Assembly (NCBI GenBank): GCA_947561585.1
Contig: CANNZV010000434.1
Coordinates: forward strand, 310,001-374,000
Source of the DNA: Caprella mutica
Lineage: Eukaryota; Arthropoda; Malacostraca; Amphipoda; Caprellidae
Length of the DNA: 64,000 nt
Direction: 5' to 3'
Shown here: positions 34,841 to 48,247 of the stretch, in pieces
Layout: each line of letters begins with the position of its first letter
Position numbering within the stretch: the first letter of the stretch is position 1
The notes under the pieces: generated by a model
The model's database searches: none
What the model saw: the letters and a program-made list of their open reading frames with translations, nothing else
Told to the model about the DNA's origin: nothing
Made by a program: the position numbers and the translations under genes

Positions 34841-36340
34841 TTATTATGTGTTTCATTAGCCTTGTAAAGTTCAGGAATGAATTGCAGATTTTATTGAATT
34901 ATAATCTTATTTTCGAATGAGACGAAATAAATGGCAGTTCGGAATTAATTAATTCCACGCTACCGAATAAATGAATAAATTTAATTGTTGAGGTTACTTA
35001 GAAAAGTTAGTTGAAAAGAAAACTATTTTAAAACTTGATAATAAAGATAATTGGATACATTTATTATACTAATTTACGAAATTATTTATAGTGTACCATA
35101 AATAAAGTGCACACCATATTAATTTGTACCGACTCGTGGTTCTTAGTGATGTTGACTCTCTTAGCTGTAGAACCACAACAGTTTTCTGGTCGAGTAGAAA
35201 TGAACAGCAGAAACAACCGCAGTAGAAGTAGAGAAAGAATAACCTTCAATGTCTACAGACTAGTCACAGACTACTGATGTCTGCCTTTCAATGGGATGGA
35301 GCCTGTCTTCGGACATCTTTTCATTGAATTGGAGCGATGAATTGGCAGAACGACAGAGAAAAGAGGGAAATACAGAATATTATAATGGGCACAGACTGAA
35401 GAAATGGCGTAATTATACGGAAGATGGCTAGATGGAACAGATGACACAATAGACTGAACTCAGAAGAACGAGATATTGAATTCAAAAAGTGAATTTGAAG
35501 AAGCGTGAAACTGAGTTTCAAATTCACTTTAGCAAATTGGCTTATGGGAGAAGTAATCAGAAAAAGGGGAGAGCACATGACTAGGGGCCAATCTTCTGAT
35601 AGTTAAGCCTTATAGTTCACAATATATTCCCTCACCCCATGAAAAATGTCAAATGCCCTCATTTTTAACTCTAGATAAGTTAAGATGGCACGATAGTGTA
35701 GTATGTGCTCTATATTCCATTCATTCTCTATAATAATTATATCATATTAATATAGGATTCATCGACAGTGCACCATTTTTCCGATATATGACTTCGGTAT
35801 TATTAATGTATATAGTAATTATTAGTATTATAGAACAACTTGCAAACGTCGAATGGAATCTACAGCTTGCTGACACTTCCGTTACTATTTGAATAGTGGT
35901 TCTTATTTCAATTATTGTTATATTTTCGCCAATAATTGATACGCCATAAGATACGACTTTTTTTTTAAATAGTTCAAATTATAGAGTCCAACTTTCTTGT
36001 GCTGGAAATGCAATTCATACCAACCGTATTTAAGGCTCATCAAATATCAACAGGGGCTTTTATAAAATATGAAAACGGGAATATTTCAGGTATATACTGA
36101 ACTAAAATCATTATAAACATAATACCGTAATTTCAATTTCATTTTAAATTCTCTTAAGTCCATACCAGTATTTATCAACATTAAATATAATTCAATGGCA
36201 ATACCGGATGCAATAAGTGTGGTATCACATGTTTGCAAATGGTAATTAGTAACCAACATTTCACACTAAAAATATAACAATGGATTATTTCATTATTACC
36301 ACAAATATTTCTCCCAAAAACCAAATTATTATCTGTTATT
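34841..36340. other. AT-rich DNA, no gene seen
   Basis: No supported gene. A short inverted repeat (AAGTGAATTTGAAG with TTCAAATTCACTTTAG) lies around 35486-35532. Confidence 0.5.
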
Positions 36341-36612
36341 GCCTTCGCAGAAAGCGGAAGGTTATATATAAGGCAGCATTCATTTATATGTAATCTCATC
36401 ATCTTGTTATTCGCATAACTCAAAATAATGAATCATATTGCATGAAACTTGAAGGGACGATTGGTCATTATCCAGTTAGCAGTTATTAGATTTTGGGAGA
36501 GAACGGGTAATAAAGGTTCGCTCTCGAAGATCATTTATAACTCTGGTATTATTTGATCAAGGTCATTTATAAGCGGCGGCGAAGGTATGTACTCTACTGA
36601 GTGCACGTAATC
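36341..36612 (+). repeat. Dispersed repeat family B, internally deleted copy
   Basis: The copy has the family ends (GCCTTCGCAGAAAGCGGAAGG on the left; GGCGGCGAAGGTATG then GAGTGCACGTAATCTA on the right), one internal unit and GGTCATTATCC. It abuts the Helitron-like element. Confidence 0.8.
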
Positions 36613-36638
36613 TATCTATTATAATATAATACGCTAGA

Positions 36639-37738
36639 TCTGTCTGTGTGTGTGTATGTATGTATGTGTGTTACTTGGAGCAATATTACTCACAAACGGT
36701 TAGACCTAGAGAGATGAAAATTTACAACTTTTTAGAAAGTCGTGTCGAATTTAACGAGTTAAAAGGATTTTTCGAAATTCATACGGGCTTTCGAATTATT
36801 AACACTTGATTTATAATGGGATACATAGGAATTAATTCGACATACTTTCCAGGATATTTTCAGAGACTATCCAACAGAATGGGCTGAAATTTTCTGGAAA
36901 CCTTCGGCCTATGGTCCTACAGAACGCTATTGATTTGTTTTACGAAATTCGAACGGGTTTTTGAATTATTCGAATTTTAAGTTTTAATGGAATACATAGG
37001 GATTTAATTCAAATCGGCAAATACATGGTAACATACGAAATAAATAAAAAAATAAAATTTACCTTAATCGAATCGAAAAAATATCTACAATATGTAAAAA
37101 TGGTCTACAAAATTAACTGCGTTAACCGTTTTTCGAAATTCTAATTATATTTCAAGATATGACGAAAATTAGAAAATGAAAAATAAAATTCTACGCTGGT
37201 TATCATTTTTCCTCACGAAAATAAATGACATATTTTGCACGATTGAAAATATAATAATTAATTTTAATATTGATATTGACGGGTTGGAATATGAATAAAT
37301 ATTCAAAATAAATTATATTTAGAATATTTATAATCAATTAGTAACGAATTTTAGTTATTTTACATAATTATATCAATTTATTTAATAAATTGAATATCAG
37401 CTGCTACCTAGGTACATATGTGAATTTTATTTCTTCTATTTCAAGCATCGAACTGAGCTAATTGTTTTTATTTTTCATAATGTGATTATTTGAATAATAT
37501 TTGTAATATGTAGTTCTTTATACAGCTATCTTATATAATAATGTATGATCTACACGACAGTATTCTACACAAATTGATGACGTCACGGGTCTGTAAATTA
37601 CTCTTTTCTGGTACCTAATTCTTATGAAATGTAATGGAAAACGGGATGTGTATAAACAAACCCAATAAGTAATGAACTTAAATATTATTTATAGTAGTAT
37701 ATGCACGTAACCGTGCAATTTGCACGGGTACCCACTAG
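36639..37738 (+). mobile_element. Helitron-like non-autonomous element, about 1.1 kb
   Basis: The 5' end is A|TCTGTCTGTGTGTG. The 3' end is CTAG|T at 37735-37738, preceded eight bases earlier by a perfect hairpin CGTGCAATTTGCACG (37712-37726). TC at 5', a 3' hairpin, CTRR and insertion between A and T are Helitron hallmarks. The interior contains direct repeats around TTTTACGAAATTCGAACGGG and no helicase. Confidence 0.6.
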
Positions 37739-38570
37739 TCTAGTTATATTTCTCACAGCGTTACAAATAACGGTATATTGACCATGTTGCTACAAAACTA
37801 ATATTATTATGAAATGATTTTTATCCCTTTTTAGGAATACTAATACTGACGTAATATTTAGTGGCACAGTTTTACATTTTTTATTTCATTTTTACAAAAT
37901 TTCGCAATATAAAAAATTAATATAAACTACACTGCCCGGTATGGTTTTTGAGGTTGGGCGCTTATTTGACTTTTTATGGGTGTATTTTGTCCTATGTGTT
38001 AGGGATGCATTTGTTATTATTATTTATTTTGTACTAATATATTGACATCGTATTTGAGATTTTCTATTTTTCTACACTAATTTCCAAAGCGTAAGAATTC
38101 GACCTGATTGGCCACATTCCATTTCCTTTTGGAATCACCTCGCAAAAAACATTAGATTCATTTATGAAATCCTAAACTATTGGAAAAAATAAGTAGCACA
38201 GTGATATAATTAATAACTACACACAAAACCTAACAAAAATATGAAGTTAATTTAGAAAATTAATATTATAGTAAATTTTGAAATTTACGAAAATAAATAT
38301 AGTCAAGAATAGATTATGTTCGAAAATAGAGATTTAAAAAAATAGAAATATTTGAATTTTGAAAACAGCAACATGTTAATTTCGAGACTTTCAGATCTTA
38401 TGGAAGCCAAAATGAAGCTGGAGGAGTTCTTAATGAATAAGTAAGAAAAAAGTTCGAAAATAAACTGAAGTTATTTTTAGAAAGGTTTGTACCTGTGACG
38501 TCAGAGAGTGAATTCGTGCATAACGGTGATATAGCAAAGACACCCTAGAGACTCACCCCAGACTGCACAA
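37739..38570. other. AT-rich DNA, no gene seen
   Basis: No supported feature. Confidence 0.5.
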
Positions 38571-38574
38571 TAGG

Positions 38575-38782
38575 CAAAGAACATCTACACTCTTAGACTG
38601 ATGTACAGGCAAAGAACATCTACACTCTTAGACTGATGTACAGGCAAAGAACATCTACACTCTTAGACTGATGTACAGGCAAAGAACATCTACACTCTTA
38701 GACTGATGTACAGGCAAAGAACATCTACACTCTTAGACTGATGTACAGGCAAAGAACATCTACACTCTTAGACTGATGCACA
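38575..38782. repeat. 35-bp tandem repeat, six units
   Basis: The unit contains AGGCAAAGAACATCTACACT and CTTAGACTGATGTAC. It is nearly invariant apart from one T-to-C change in the last unit. Confidence 0.95.
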
Positions 38783-38814
38783 GGCAAAAGAATCCCTAAT
38801 GATTGGCTCACAGT

Positions 38815-39005
38815 TTACTAATTTCACTTTTCCGAAAATAAAAATAAACTTTATTTATTGTAATGCGTGTAGATACTTTAAAATTGGTCTGGATTCACGA
38901 GAACGATACAAATGAATAGGAAATGAATATAATAGAAAATTGGAAAACAGTGATTGAAGAATGAACATCATACGGTGCCTCTTTTCTTTGATAGTACAGG
39001 ATTTT
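38815..39005 (+). repeat. Dispersed repeat family E, copy 1
   Basis: Homologous in the same orientation to 61835-62060: TATTGTAATGCGTGTAGATA against GATTGTAATGCCTGTAGATA, then AAAATTGGT, AGGAAAT and TTTTCT/TTGATAGTACA. In this copy the TTTCTTTGATAGTACA end is single. In the other it is tandemly amplified. Confidence 0.7.
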
Positions 39006-39189
39006 ATTACTCATTGGAAGTAGAAAATATAGAGCATAACGTCACACTGAAGACATACAGAAAATAGTCAATGTTACTAATTCAGTTTGAAAATATAATA
39101 TAATAGTATTTTTCAAATTTTAATCCATTTTCAAAGATTTTTTATCTGTACAAAAAAAAATTAACGAAATTTCAAAATTGACTGAACAC

Positions 39190-40165
39190 AGTACACTAAT
39201 CACAATACTTATGGTGGTGATAGTATCAATACACAGTACTACACTAATCACAGTACTTATGGTGGTGATAGTACCAATACACAGTACACTAATCACAATA
39301 CTTATGGTGGTGATAGTACCAGTACACCAATCACAGTACTTATGGTGGTGATAGTACCAATACACAGTACATTAATCACAATACTTATGGTGGTGATAGT
39401 ACCAATACACAGTACATTAATCACAATACTTATGGTGGTGATAGTACCAATACACAGTACATTAATCACAATACTTATGGTGGTGATAGTACCAGTACAC
39501 CAATCACAGTACTTATGGTGGTGATAGTACCAGTACACTAATCACAGTACTTATGGTGGTGATAGTACCAGTACACTAATCACAATACTTATGGTGGTGA
39601 TAGTACCAGTACACTAATCACAGTAATTATGGTGGTGATAGTACCAGTACACTAATCACAGTAATTATGGTGGTGATAGTACCAGTACACTAATCACAAT
39701 ACTTATGGTGGTGATAGTACCAGTACACTAATCACAGTAATTATGGTGGTGATAGTACCAGTACACTAATCACAGTAATTATGGTGGTGATAGTACCAGT
39801 ACACTAATCACAATACTTATGGTGGTGATAGTACCAGTACACTAATCACAGTAATTATGGTGGTGATAGTACCAGTACACTAATCACAGTAATTATGGTG
39901 GTGATAGTACCAATACACAGTACACTAATCACAGTACTTATTGTGGTGACAGTACCAGTACACTAATCACAATACTTATGGTGGTGATAGTACCAGTACA
40001 CTAATCACAGTAATTATGGTGGTGATAGTACCAATACACAGTACACTAATCACAGTACTTATGGTGGTGATAGTACCAATATGCAGTACACTAATCACAG
40101 TACTTATGGTGGTGATAGTACCAATACACAGTACACTAATCACAGTACTTATTGTGGTGACAGTA
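39190..40165. repeat. 38/45-bp minisatellite
   Basis: About 25 units contain TTATGGTGGTGATAGTACCA and CACTAATCACAGTA. Long units carry a 7-bp extra step in AATACACAGTAC. Long units cluster at the two ends and short units in the middle. Confidence 0.94.
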
Positions 40166-40769
40166 CTGACAATAGCTGCAGAGTGATTGGGAAACCTTAG
40201 TTGGCTAATTACGGTGTCATGTGTAAGTGTGAACACAATACTAGGTACAGTTGTGATTAACTGACATTTTAATTTATCGCAAAAACAGAAAACATGGGAC
40301 ATAAGTAGCACGGAACAGATTTAATATAAACAATGAAAGTCTTTCGTATGCTTTATTCTAGAGCTAAGATAGCACATGGTTAGCAGAGATAAAGTCCAGC
40401 TCAATATCTAGGGTATGATTGTTGTTCTTGGGAATTATTTTATCGATTATTTCGTCAGTACTTCATTGATTTACTTTATTTTGTACTAACCGAAAGAGCT
40501 TAGCGATGTATTTAATAATTGCGCTAATGATTGTATGTTCAGATTTGAATTATTTTCTTCAAAAATTGACTTCGTGATTAAGATGTTGGGAATTTAATTA
40601 TTCTTAGCAAACAAATACAGACGTCTGAGCTTTCCCTGGGGGTGTGTACTTAAAGAGTTTTACGTAAACTGAGGACTAAACTAAAGTAACTTTCATAAGT
40701 CTTCTACTGTGTATAATGGAAGCATAAGGAAATTTTTTACACGAATGACTATAATTAATCTAGCCTCAC
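40166..40769. other. Downstream flank of the 41.4-kb exon, AT-rich
   Basis: No feature is supported. On the minus strand this would be intron sequence following the GTGAGG donor. Confidence 0.5.
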
Positions 40770-41418
40770 CTTTACGAGTTCGTTTGTTGAAGGTCTGTAC
40801 CCCCGTGCCCCGAATCTCAAAAGCCCCCTCTGATCCCAGACTCCTCCGTATGGAGTGCAAGCGGTACAAGAAGGGACTCGGGCTTCTGCTGAGTCTTTCC
40901 GATTGAACGGAGAGACTGCGACGAAAGAACCGACCACTGGGGGAACATTTGAAGTTAGAGGGTGTACCAGAGGGGGAGGTGGCATTTCTTGAGGGACTAG
41001 CATTTCCAGATGAGGTGGTGGTGGTTCTAGAAGAGGTATTGGGGGTTTTCGATGGGAAATTGAGATTTCTCGAAGAGGCAGTGGGGATTCTCGAAAAAGC
41101 GGTGGGAGTAGCCAAAGAGGAGTTACGAGTTTCTGGAGAGGCGTTGTGGGTGCTCGAAGAGGCGTTGCATGTCCTGTAGGAGAGGATGTGATTTCCTGAC
41201 GAAAATCTGGAAGTGGTGTTGGAAGTTTTGGAGAAAATGGTTCTGGAGGAAGTGGTTGGAGTTATGGAGGAGCTGGTTGGAGCTCTCAAGACATTTGGAG
41301 TCAATGGAGTGACAGATGCTAATACCTCTGGTACCTTACTGGATGTGCACACAGATCCATTTGATGTTTTCAGGGATTTATCTCTTTCATTGCAGAATTT
41401 GGGAGTTTCCGAATTCAT
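40770..41418 (-). CDS. Candidate distal alternative first exon, Ser/Thr-rich N-terminus
   Basis: An open exon of 216 codons begins at Met 41418 (MNSETPKF) and ends RTRK plus G in phase 1, before a strong GTGAGG donor. It is rich in Ser, Thr, Pro and Asn. It contains basic kinase-type sites in RRSLSVQSERLSRSPSP and SIRRSLG. No enzyme domain is recognised. An in-frame Met at 41478 would add a short hydrophobic stretch. The GC-richer composition, the donor and the length without stops support a real exon. The phase fits srGAP exon 2 exactly (G+AG gives Glu). It might instead belong to another minus-strand gene. Confidence 0.5.
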
Positions 41419-42004
41419 TTTATAATACACATATATTAGGATAATAGATATAACGCTATCAAAATGAATTATATTCAACTGAAAATTTAAAACCTAACAA
41501 TACATTATATACAAGATAATTCTGCAACAATGAGGATTTCAATACCTTTAGCTATTGTAGTACCTATTACCAAGCTAGCTACCTCAAAATTAGATGAATC
41601 AGAACAATAAAATGAAGCATTTGAATTTCACAAATTGAAATATTAAGACTTTTAATGAAATTTGCAGGAACCAATATTAATACAGATAAAGCTCATACAG
41701 CGAAAGATCTTTAAACAAAGGATAAAAAAATATCCGTTCTAAGAGCCCAACAGCTCCTAAAACGACCTAGGTATTTAAATTATATGGTTTGACAAATATT
41801 TTAGTCATACATTGATTATATTCGAGGTATTACATTTTACATTCAACACTCAATGTTTTTTTTAAAGATTTTCAGTAAGTAATTTGATTTTGTTGCCCTC
41901 TCCCTCGTGTTTCTTTTATTAGACAAGTTCTGTCGAAATTAAATAAAGGTGTATATTAAATCCTGAGCATTTTACTGGTAAATAAATCAGAAAATAAAAT
42001 GGTT

Positions 42005-42370
42005 AAAATTTAAGAAGGGGTTTAACGTCTGCTTCAGAACCAAAGGACATATCGCTGACGTCAATATGAAATTGAGTACAAGGGGCTGGAAGAAGCAATC
42101 AGAAAGGAAAGTGGCTCGACTCCATGAAAAAAGTCAATTACTACAGTCTGTGACAATGCTCATAAATGCAGAAAAGCTACTCAGTGAATACAGTCACTTA
42201 CCAAGGAATGTGACGAAAAGGAAAACATGCACCGGTGGATAGGTAGCACTAACGGATGGAAGAGGAAAATGAAGAGGTGATAGTAAATGAAGTCTACGAG
42301 GCTACCTTACACAAGAATCTAAGACCTCTTAGTTGAAGAGCATAACCCTAGCGCTATCCTCTGAAAGTAG
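42005..42370 (+). repeat. Dispersed repeat family A, copy 4
   Basis: The copy begins GGGGTTTAACGTCTGCTTCA and ends GCGCTATCCTCTGAAA. It keeps the segment around GGAATGTGACGAAAAGGAAA that copy 1 shares and copy 3 lacks, and it lacks the terminal tail. Confidence 0.82.
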
Positions 42371-44427
42371 CGTTAGAAAATGATAAACATTCAGTAAAAA
42401 ATTAGGAACTAAATTTTACTAGTAAATAAAAATTATTTTATTTATTTTATTTCCCATGAACTACCTAAAAGGTTTGTTAATCTTTATCGTAATCAGTATG
42501 ACCTACTTAGGGGTGTTAACGTTAGACTGGAAAAATTAGCCACAATATCTACCTACCTGATGTAAATATGAAGAAATAGAACTGTTAAAGATATGCCTTT
42601 TCTTTGCAAAAAAAAAATACAATGATTTTTAACTCATGCCTACCTAACAGTTGTTTAATTTAAAATATATATCATCCAGGTACAGGTAGGTAGCAAATAA
42701 TATTTACAATTTATAAAAAGAAACTAGTTTCAGGTATTGATAGAAAATTTGAAAGAATGATTTGGTTGTTAATTTGAAACATTTCACTGAACCATTTTCA
42801 TTGATGCACTTTACACAGAGCACTACACCACACACCCTACCTACACCATCACCATCAGCTGACTGAGGCTGTGAGTGATATTTCACACTTTCTGTGGCAG
42901 GCCTATTCACGGCCTACCTACCAAGGTCATTTCTACAATTAGGCTGATAAATATGCATAGAAGTCAGAGCTACGTGCATAGAACGCATGAAAAGATTTAG
43001 GAAAGCGTTCGGTAGTTTTGTTGTTGTCTAGTCACGTACCATCGGTTAAAATTACCGTACTGGTGGGAATAAATAGATTTTTATAAAATTAAATAACCAA
43101 TATCTCTTTCTTTAGTAATTTGTTTTTAAATGAATTTCTCCATAATAGTTCATGTTCTGTGATTCTTAACTACATCCGTCACATTGTGTTGTCTCCTATA
43201 ATGCATGTGTTCCCTTTATAGCACCTAATTACCCCAGTCATGAGATGTGACAAAAATAACTTTTGAAGGCTCAAGAAAGTAACTATTTACCGGTACTGAG
43301 ATGTTACCAACTGACTGTACGTACGGTTCTATAACCGATAAATTCTACTGTTAAAGTGTCATTAGGAATAAAAGTATGTGGACAACAATATCCTGTTTGT
43401 GGTTGAAGATAGCAGTTTTATTCAATAGTAATTGCATTGAAATGCTTTGAAAATTTGGATTAAAAAATTAGTTAATACGTCAAGACACCGAAACTGGTGT
43501 CTGCTACCTGCTAGTACAGAACAAGCTGTAGAAAAAAGAATTTCAACTAAGCATTTTAATTTACATAGCTAAGGACATGGAAAGTATTCTAAGACAGTTA
43601 CATAAGAATAGACACCATGGAAGTGAATTAGGACATGATGAATTAAAATACTTAAGTAGCTCAAAATAATATCTGCCATGGAAGTCAAATCTTCAAAAGA
43701 TTAGTAAGGCAAAAGATTTCAGATTTTATTGAAGGCTTTAACGCCATATTTAACTATGATTTAGATTATCTTGCCATTTTGGTGTTTCCTATATACTTCA
43801 TATGTTCAAATAAATATTTACCACCGTACACACTCGTAAAAGTCCTATAACTTTCAATTGGAAATGTCCGTTTTGATTATTTCATGTTTTTCCCATCAAA
43901 TTTGCGGTTTGTTTTGAACCAGGCAGCAGCTGCTGGTGGGGAGGGGGAGGAGACTGTGAGTGTGACGTCACAACTCTTAGCACTCTGCCATAGAACACTA
44001 CAACTGAGTATCCTAATACCAATCTCTTGCTATTACAATAAGGCAAGCTGCAGCGGTAACTTTTGTTAGAAATTAATACCCTGAGTGAGTCATTGAGAAG
44101 ATATATTGGCAGCTACAGCTGCACTTTATACATTATTTTTCTCATCAATATATTGGTAGATGAAGTACACTGAGGGTCTCGATGCCAAAGAAAACAGCGT
44201 CAAATTTTTGCTTCCAGCACAGTTAGCACTAAACAGAAAAGTTTAATAGATAACTTAAGCGCAATACTGCCAAATGTTTGACAGATCTTCATTTGGGAAC
44301 ATATTTAAAGTAAAGACAACATCTATTTCATGTAGGTATAACATTGGGTATAACCTATACTGTATATGCATTGTTATAAGAGATGATGACTGTTAAATAA
44401 GAGATGGAAAGGTAGTAGGTATGTCAG
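42371..44427. other. AT-rich DNA, no gene seen
   Basis: No coding exon is supported. A locally GC-rich patch at 43920-43970 (GGCAGCAGCTGCTGGTGGGG) stands out but has no extended frame. Confidence 0.5.
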
Positions 44428-44590
44428 TACCGAGTTATCGAACAGCTCCAAATTTTCGATCACGTATAGGAATTTGTTAACTCGTTATTGTAATTGGTAT
44501 TATAGATACCAATTAAAGAAAAAAGTTAAATTATATATTTTCTTATATGATCGAAAATGTGTGGCTGTTCGATGACTAGTAACTTACCCC
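44428..44590. mobile_element. Palindromic MITE, related to family C
   Basis: The arms TACCGAGTTATCGAACAGC and the reverse complement of GCTGTTCGATGACTAGTAAC match imperfectly. An inner palindrome, ATTGGTATTATAGATACCAAT, sits near the centre. Confidence 0.65.
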
Positions 44591-44756
44591 AAGTGTAGGT
44601 AGCTGGTCAAAGTAGGCACTGTAGAGACTATGTGCAGTAGGTATATAGGACAAGCTTCCAAATGGACTGGTAAACAGAGGAAATATTTCTAAGACTCTTG
44701 CCTTACACCAGAGAAAACTGAATGAATTTGAGGTATTTATTTAATGAATGCATTAT

Positions 44757-45789
44757 TGGGTATCCGGCGGTTTTTCCGAAAACTAATTCGCCGAACTGGA
44801 TTCTCCAAATACGAATTTACCGAAACCCAAATTTGTCGAAAACGGATTCGCCGAAAGCCAAATTTGCTGAAAGACAAATTTACAGAATGACTTATTTAAC
44901 ACAGAATGTAAAATTACACAAAAGTTACAGAAAAGAAACGAAACAACGAAATCATAACTCTTAGTTACACTAAATGATCCTTTAATTATTCTATCTCTTC
45001 GTTAATCATTGTGTTGATCTTTGTACCACTAAATAATTCTTTATCTTTTCTTATTTTAAAAACGTTCTAGCTTTATTCAGTCAGAATCAGTCAGTCATCT
45101 ATGGGAGCATGTTGCATTTCTTTCATTTGAGCGTTTGGTTGTTTTTAGATTGTGTGTTTCTAGCGAGTTTATTCATTTTTGTGAATATTCCATGTTTACT
45201 GTATATTTTTTATTCAATTGTTAATAGTATACCATACAGAAGGTGTTTTGTGGTTGACATTATTAATATTTATTCCATTTATTGCGTTTAAAATATAAAA
45301 TTGTTTAATAATGAGTAACATATAACTATTAGATATGTTTATATCTTCCCAATATACCTCTAGCCTCAACGATAGTGTCATTTGCATGAATAAATTTGTT
45401 TCAGGTATCAACCCTTTTTTAGTAATGCCATATACATATTAATATTTAATATATAGTACAGTTAGATATATGAATTTAGCAAAATGATACTTAATTAGCG
45501 GAATACAAATTTATATAGCAATAGTAATGTCAAACTTATAAAAGAAATGTGTTTTTTTATGCATAAGATATAATGATGAGAACTACAAAGTCCAACAGAA
45601 TATTATTTTTAAATACATTAAATTTGATTTTCGACAAATTCGCCTTTCGGGAAATTTGTCCTTCGCCTAATCCGTATTTCGGCAAATCCGTTTTCGGCCA
45701 ATTTGGGATTCGGAAAAAGCGTATTCGGAAAATCTGTTTCGGTAAACTAGTTTTCGGTCAATTCGTTTTCGGAAATCAGACTAGACCCA
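44757..45789. mobile_element. Foldback-like element with subrepeated inverted ends
   Basis: The left end, from TGGGTATCCGG to about 44885, is built from degenerate units with CCGAAAA and AATTCGCC. The right end, 45626-45789, is built from the inverse (TTCGGCAAATCCGTTTTCGG) and ends at ACCCA. The roughly 740-bp interior is AT-rich and has no recognisable protein. Confidence 0.65.
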
Positions 45790-47054
45790 TATCATTGTAT
45801 AGGAACAAATACATACTGTGATTGTGTGAAATTTGATGAGTTGTAATAAACATTGTTTGAAAAGTTGATAGATTAGAATAAAGTAGTATATTCTATCAAG
45901 GTAAGTAAAGTAAATAGTATAAAAAAAACAGAGTTGAAGTACTAGCAGTATTAAAATTCAGGGGACATAACTTTTTAAAATTCGAATTGATGCATCCTTA
46001 AAAACATATATATTTCTACTTACAGCAACATTTTCAAAATGTAACTTTAAAATTCAAACTATGTATAACAAATGGTAACAAATTGCAACTCTTCCATGGA
46101 ATCCAGATTTGTGCAGCTCCTGATGTACAATTTCTGTTGGAACTGTGTTCTGTAGGTGTTCATTGAGTTCTGCAGTGACTATAGGGGCCACGTGGTCTAG
46201 GATTTCCTGAAAAAACTTGACTTAGAGTCTGACTGTCTCACTCAGACAACTTGTGATTTGCTTATAGGAGGTTTTCCCTTCAAAGTCTTTACTTTAGAGA
46301 CAGTACCTCTTGTAACACTAAACATTCTGACAGTTTCTGTTACACTAGCACCTGCCATACGATCTCAATTTGGCCTTTTTGAAAGTCCCGATGTTAACCC
46401 TTCTTAAAAGGTTATATTTTTAAAAATATATATGAAAATCAGCTATATTGAATAACACTATACAAGTTATTAATAAACAAAAAAGTAAGATGTCAAGCTA
46501 TGCTTGTCTATAATATGTTCACAGTTTATAATGCCAAACTATGAAGAGTGTCCTTTCTATCATCTCCTGTGTACCATCAGTGCGATAAGTTTGACAGCAT
46601 AATGAGGTGGTTATCTATTCTAGATATTCACAACCTAGTACGTTAATAGAAGTTAAGAGAATATATCAAACTGTTTATTGTTATAATGCGCATGCGATTT
46701 GAATGAAAACAAGTTATCTTACCTACAGAAAACAACAATTAACATTAAATGAGAGTTAAATAGTAATGTACAACTTATTAGTTACATTAACATCAAGTAA
46801 TAATACCTAACTAATATCAACGCTTAGCTATATTAATAAATTAATATTTTCGTGATTTCACAACATATAAAATAAATGATTATTCTTTTATAGAGAAGAT
46901 TCGTTCAGAAAATCAATACAAAAATCTGACTGAAGCATGAAACAGAAACCATAAGACAAAATAACTTGCACTATGTTTTAAAACTAATATCTAGATGTAG
47001 AGTCTAGAGATGTGAAAAACATACCAACCGACACACAAAGTTATGGTGGAGTGC
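45790..47054. other. AT-rich DNA, no gene seen
   Basis: No supported feature. Confidence 0.5.
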
Positions 47055-47385
47055 ACTGTGTACCACAATGGTGTAACCAGTGCACTGTGCACCACATTGG
47101 TATAACCAGTGCACTGTGCACCACATTGGTGTAACCAGTGCACTGTGCACCACATTGGTATAACCAGTGCACAGTGTACCACAATGGTGTAACCAGTGCA
47201 CTGTGCACCACATTGGTATAACCAGTGCACTGTGCACCACATTGGTGTAACCAGTGCACTGTGCACCACATTGGTGTAACCAGTGCACTGTGCACCACAT
47301 TGGTATAACCAGTGCACTGTGCACCACATTGGTGTAACCAGTGCACTGTGCACCACATTGGTATAACCAGTGCACTGTGCACTAT
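47055..47385. repeat. 29-bp minisatellite, about 11 units
   Basis: The unit contains CCAGTGCACTGTGCACCACA. GTGCACTGTGCAC is a near-perfect inverted repeat. A period of 29 rotates the reading frame, giving three overlapping meaningless frames. Confidence 0.95.
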
Positions 47386-47457
47386 AGCACCATATACAGT
47401 ATGACTCACTATCACATTAATCAGACTCAGTTTGTTTTTACTGCCCCTATTCTCATT

Positions 47458-47742
47458 ACCTTCGCAAAATAGCGGAACATTATGTTTTAATCGGCAATAT
47501 TTATCCCCGTACGAATAACATAGGAAGTTTTTATCATTTATTTATTTGTAATCTTTTTATTGGCTTTACTCTACCCCATCAGTTGCAGTCAAATTGACTG
47601 CAACTGGTGGGACGATTGGTCATCATTCAGGAACCATCTGATTAGATTTTGGGAGCGATAGGGTCAAAGGTCAAGGTCATTTAACAATAGAGAATTCAAT
47701 AACTACGGCGAAGGTATGCGATCTACTAGTGCACGTTCTAGT
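47458..47742 (+). repeat. Dispersed repeat family B, copy with one unit
   Basis: The copy has ACCTTCGC at the left and GGCGAAGGTATGCG then GTGCACGTTCTAGTTT at the right, with GGGTCAAAGGTCAAGGTCAT inside. Confidence 0.82.
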
Positions 47743-48247
47743 TTCTATTTGTTTTGACATTAGATGGAAATGCTACCTATGAGTATATAGTAACATTAAT
47801 AGTCACTGTAGAGGGTGACCTACAGAAAAGTGAACCCAATATTGAAATATTCTAAATAATGTACAGGCATCCCCCGCTTTAGTTAGCAAATCATGACTCA
47901 GTTTAGTTACCAAACTGTAACTAAATCAAAGAAAAGTAACAAGAAATTTTTAATTGTCACTCCTTGATTATAAACCTCATTTTCTATGAGTTATAGAAAG
48001 AAAATTTGTTTTATAGTTCATAAAGTACTACGTATATAAGCATAATAATAATAATATACAGTCTTTCATTGTTTGTGACTGTGATGAAAAAGTTTAAAGT
48101 CGTGCATTTATTAAATGTTTTAAAATCTATCCATAGCTTAACTCTCACTCAGTATAGGTGAGTAATTAATAGATACTTAGATTTCTATAATTATCGTGCT
48201 ACATTTAACAAACAGCAATTTTATGCTCTGTGAAATATTTTTGGTAG

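Noticed and set aside
39120..40311. Frames over the 38/45-bp, 29-bp and 36-bp arrays (also at 46991-47415 and 49297-49839)
   Set aside because: Minisatellite translation only.
40949..41179. Plus-strand frames opposite the 41.4-kb exon
   Set aside because: Low-complexity antisense of a Ser/Thr-rich frame. The minus frame is longer and ends at a good donor. I cannot fully exclude the opposite strand.
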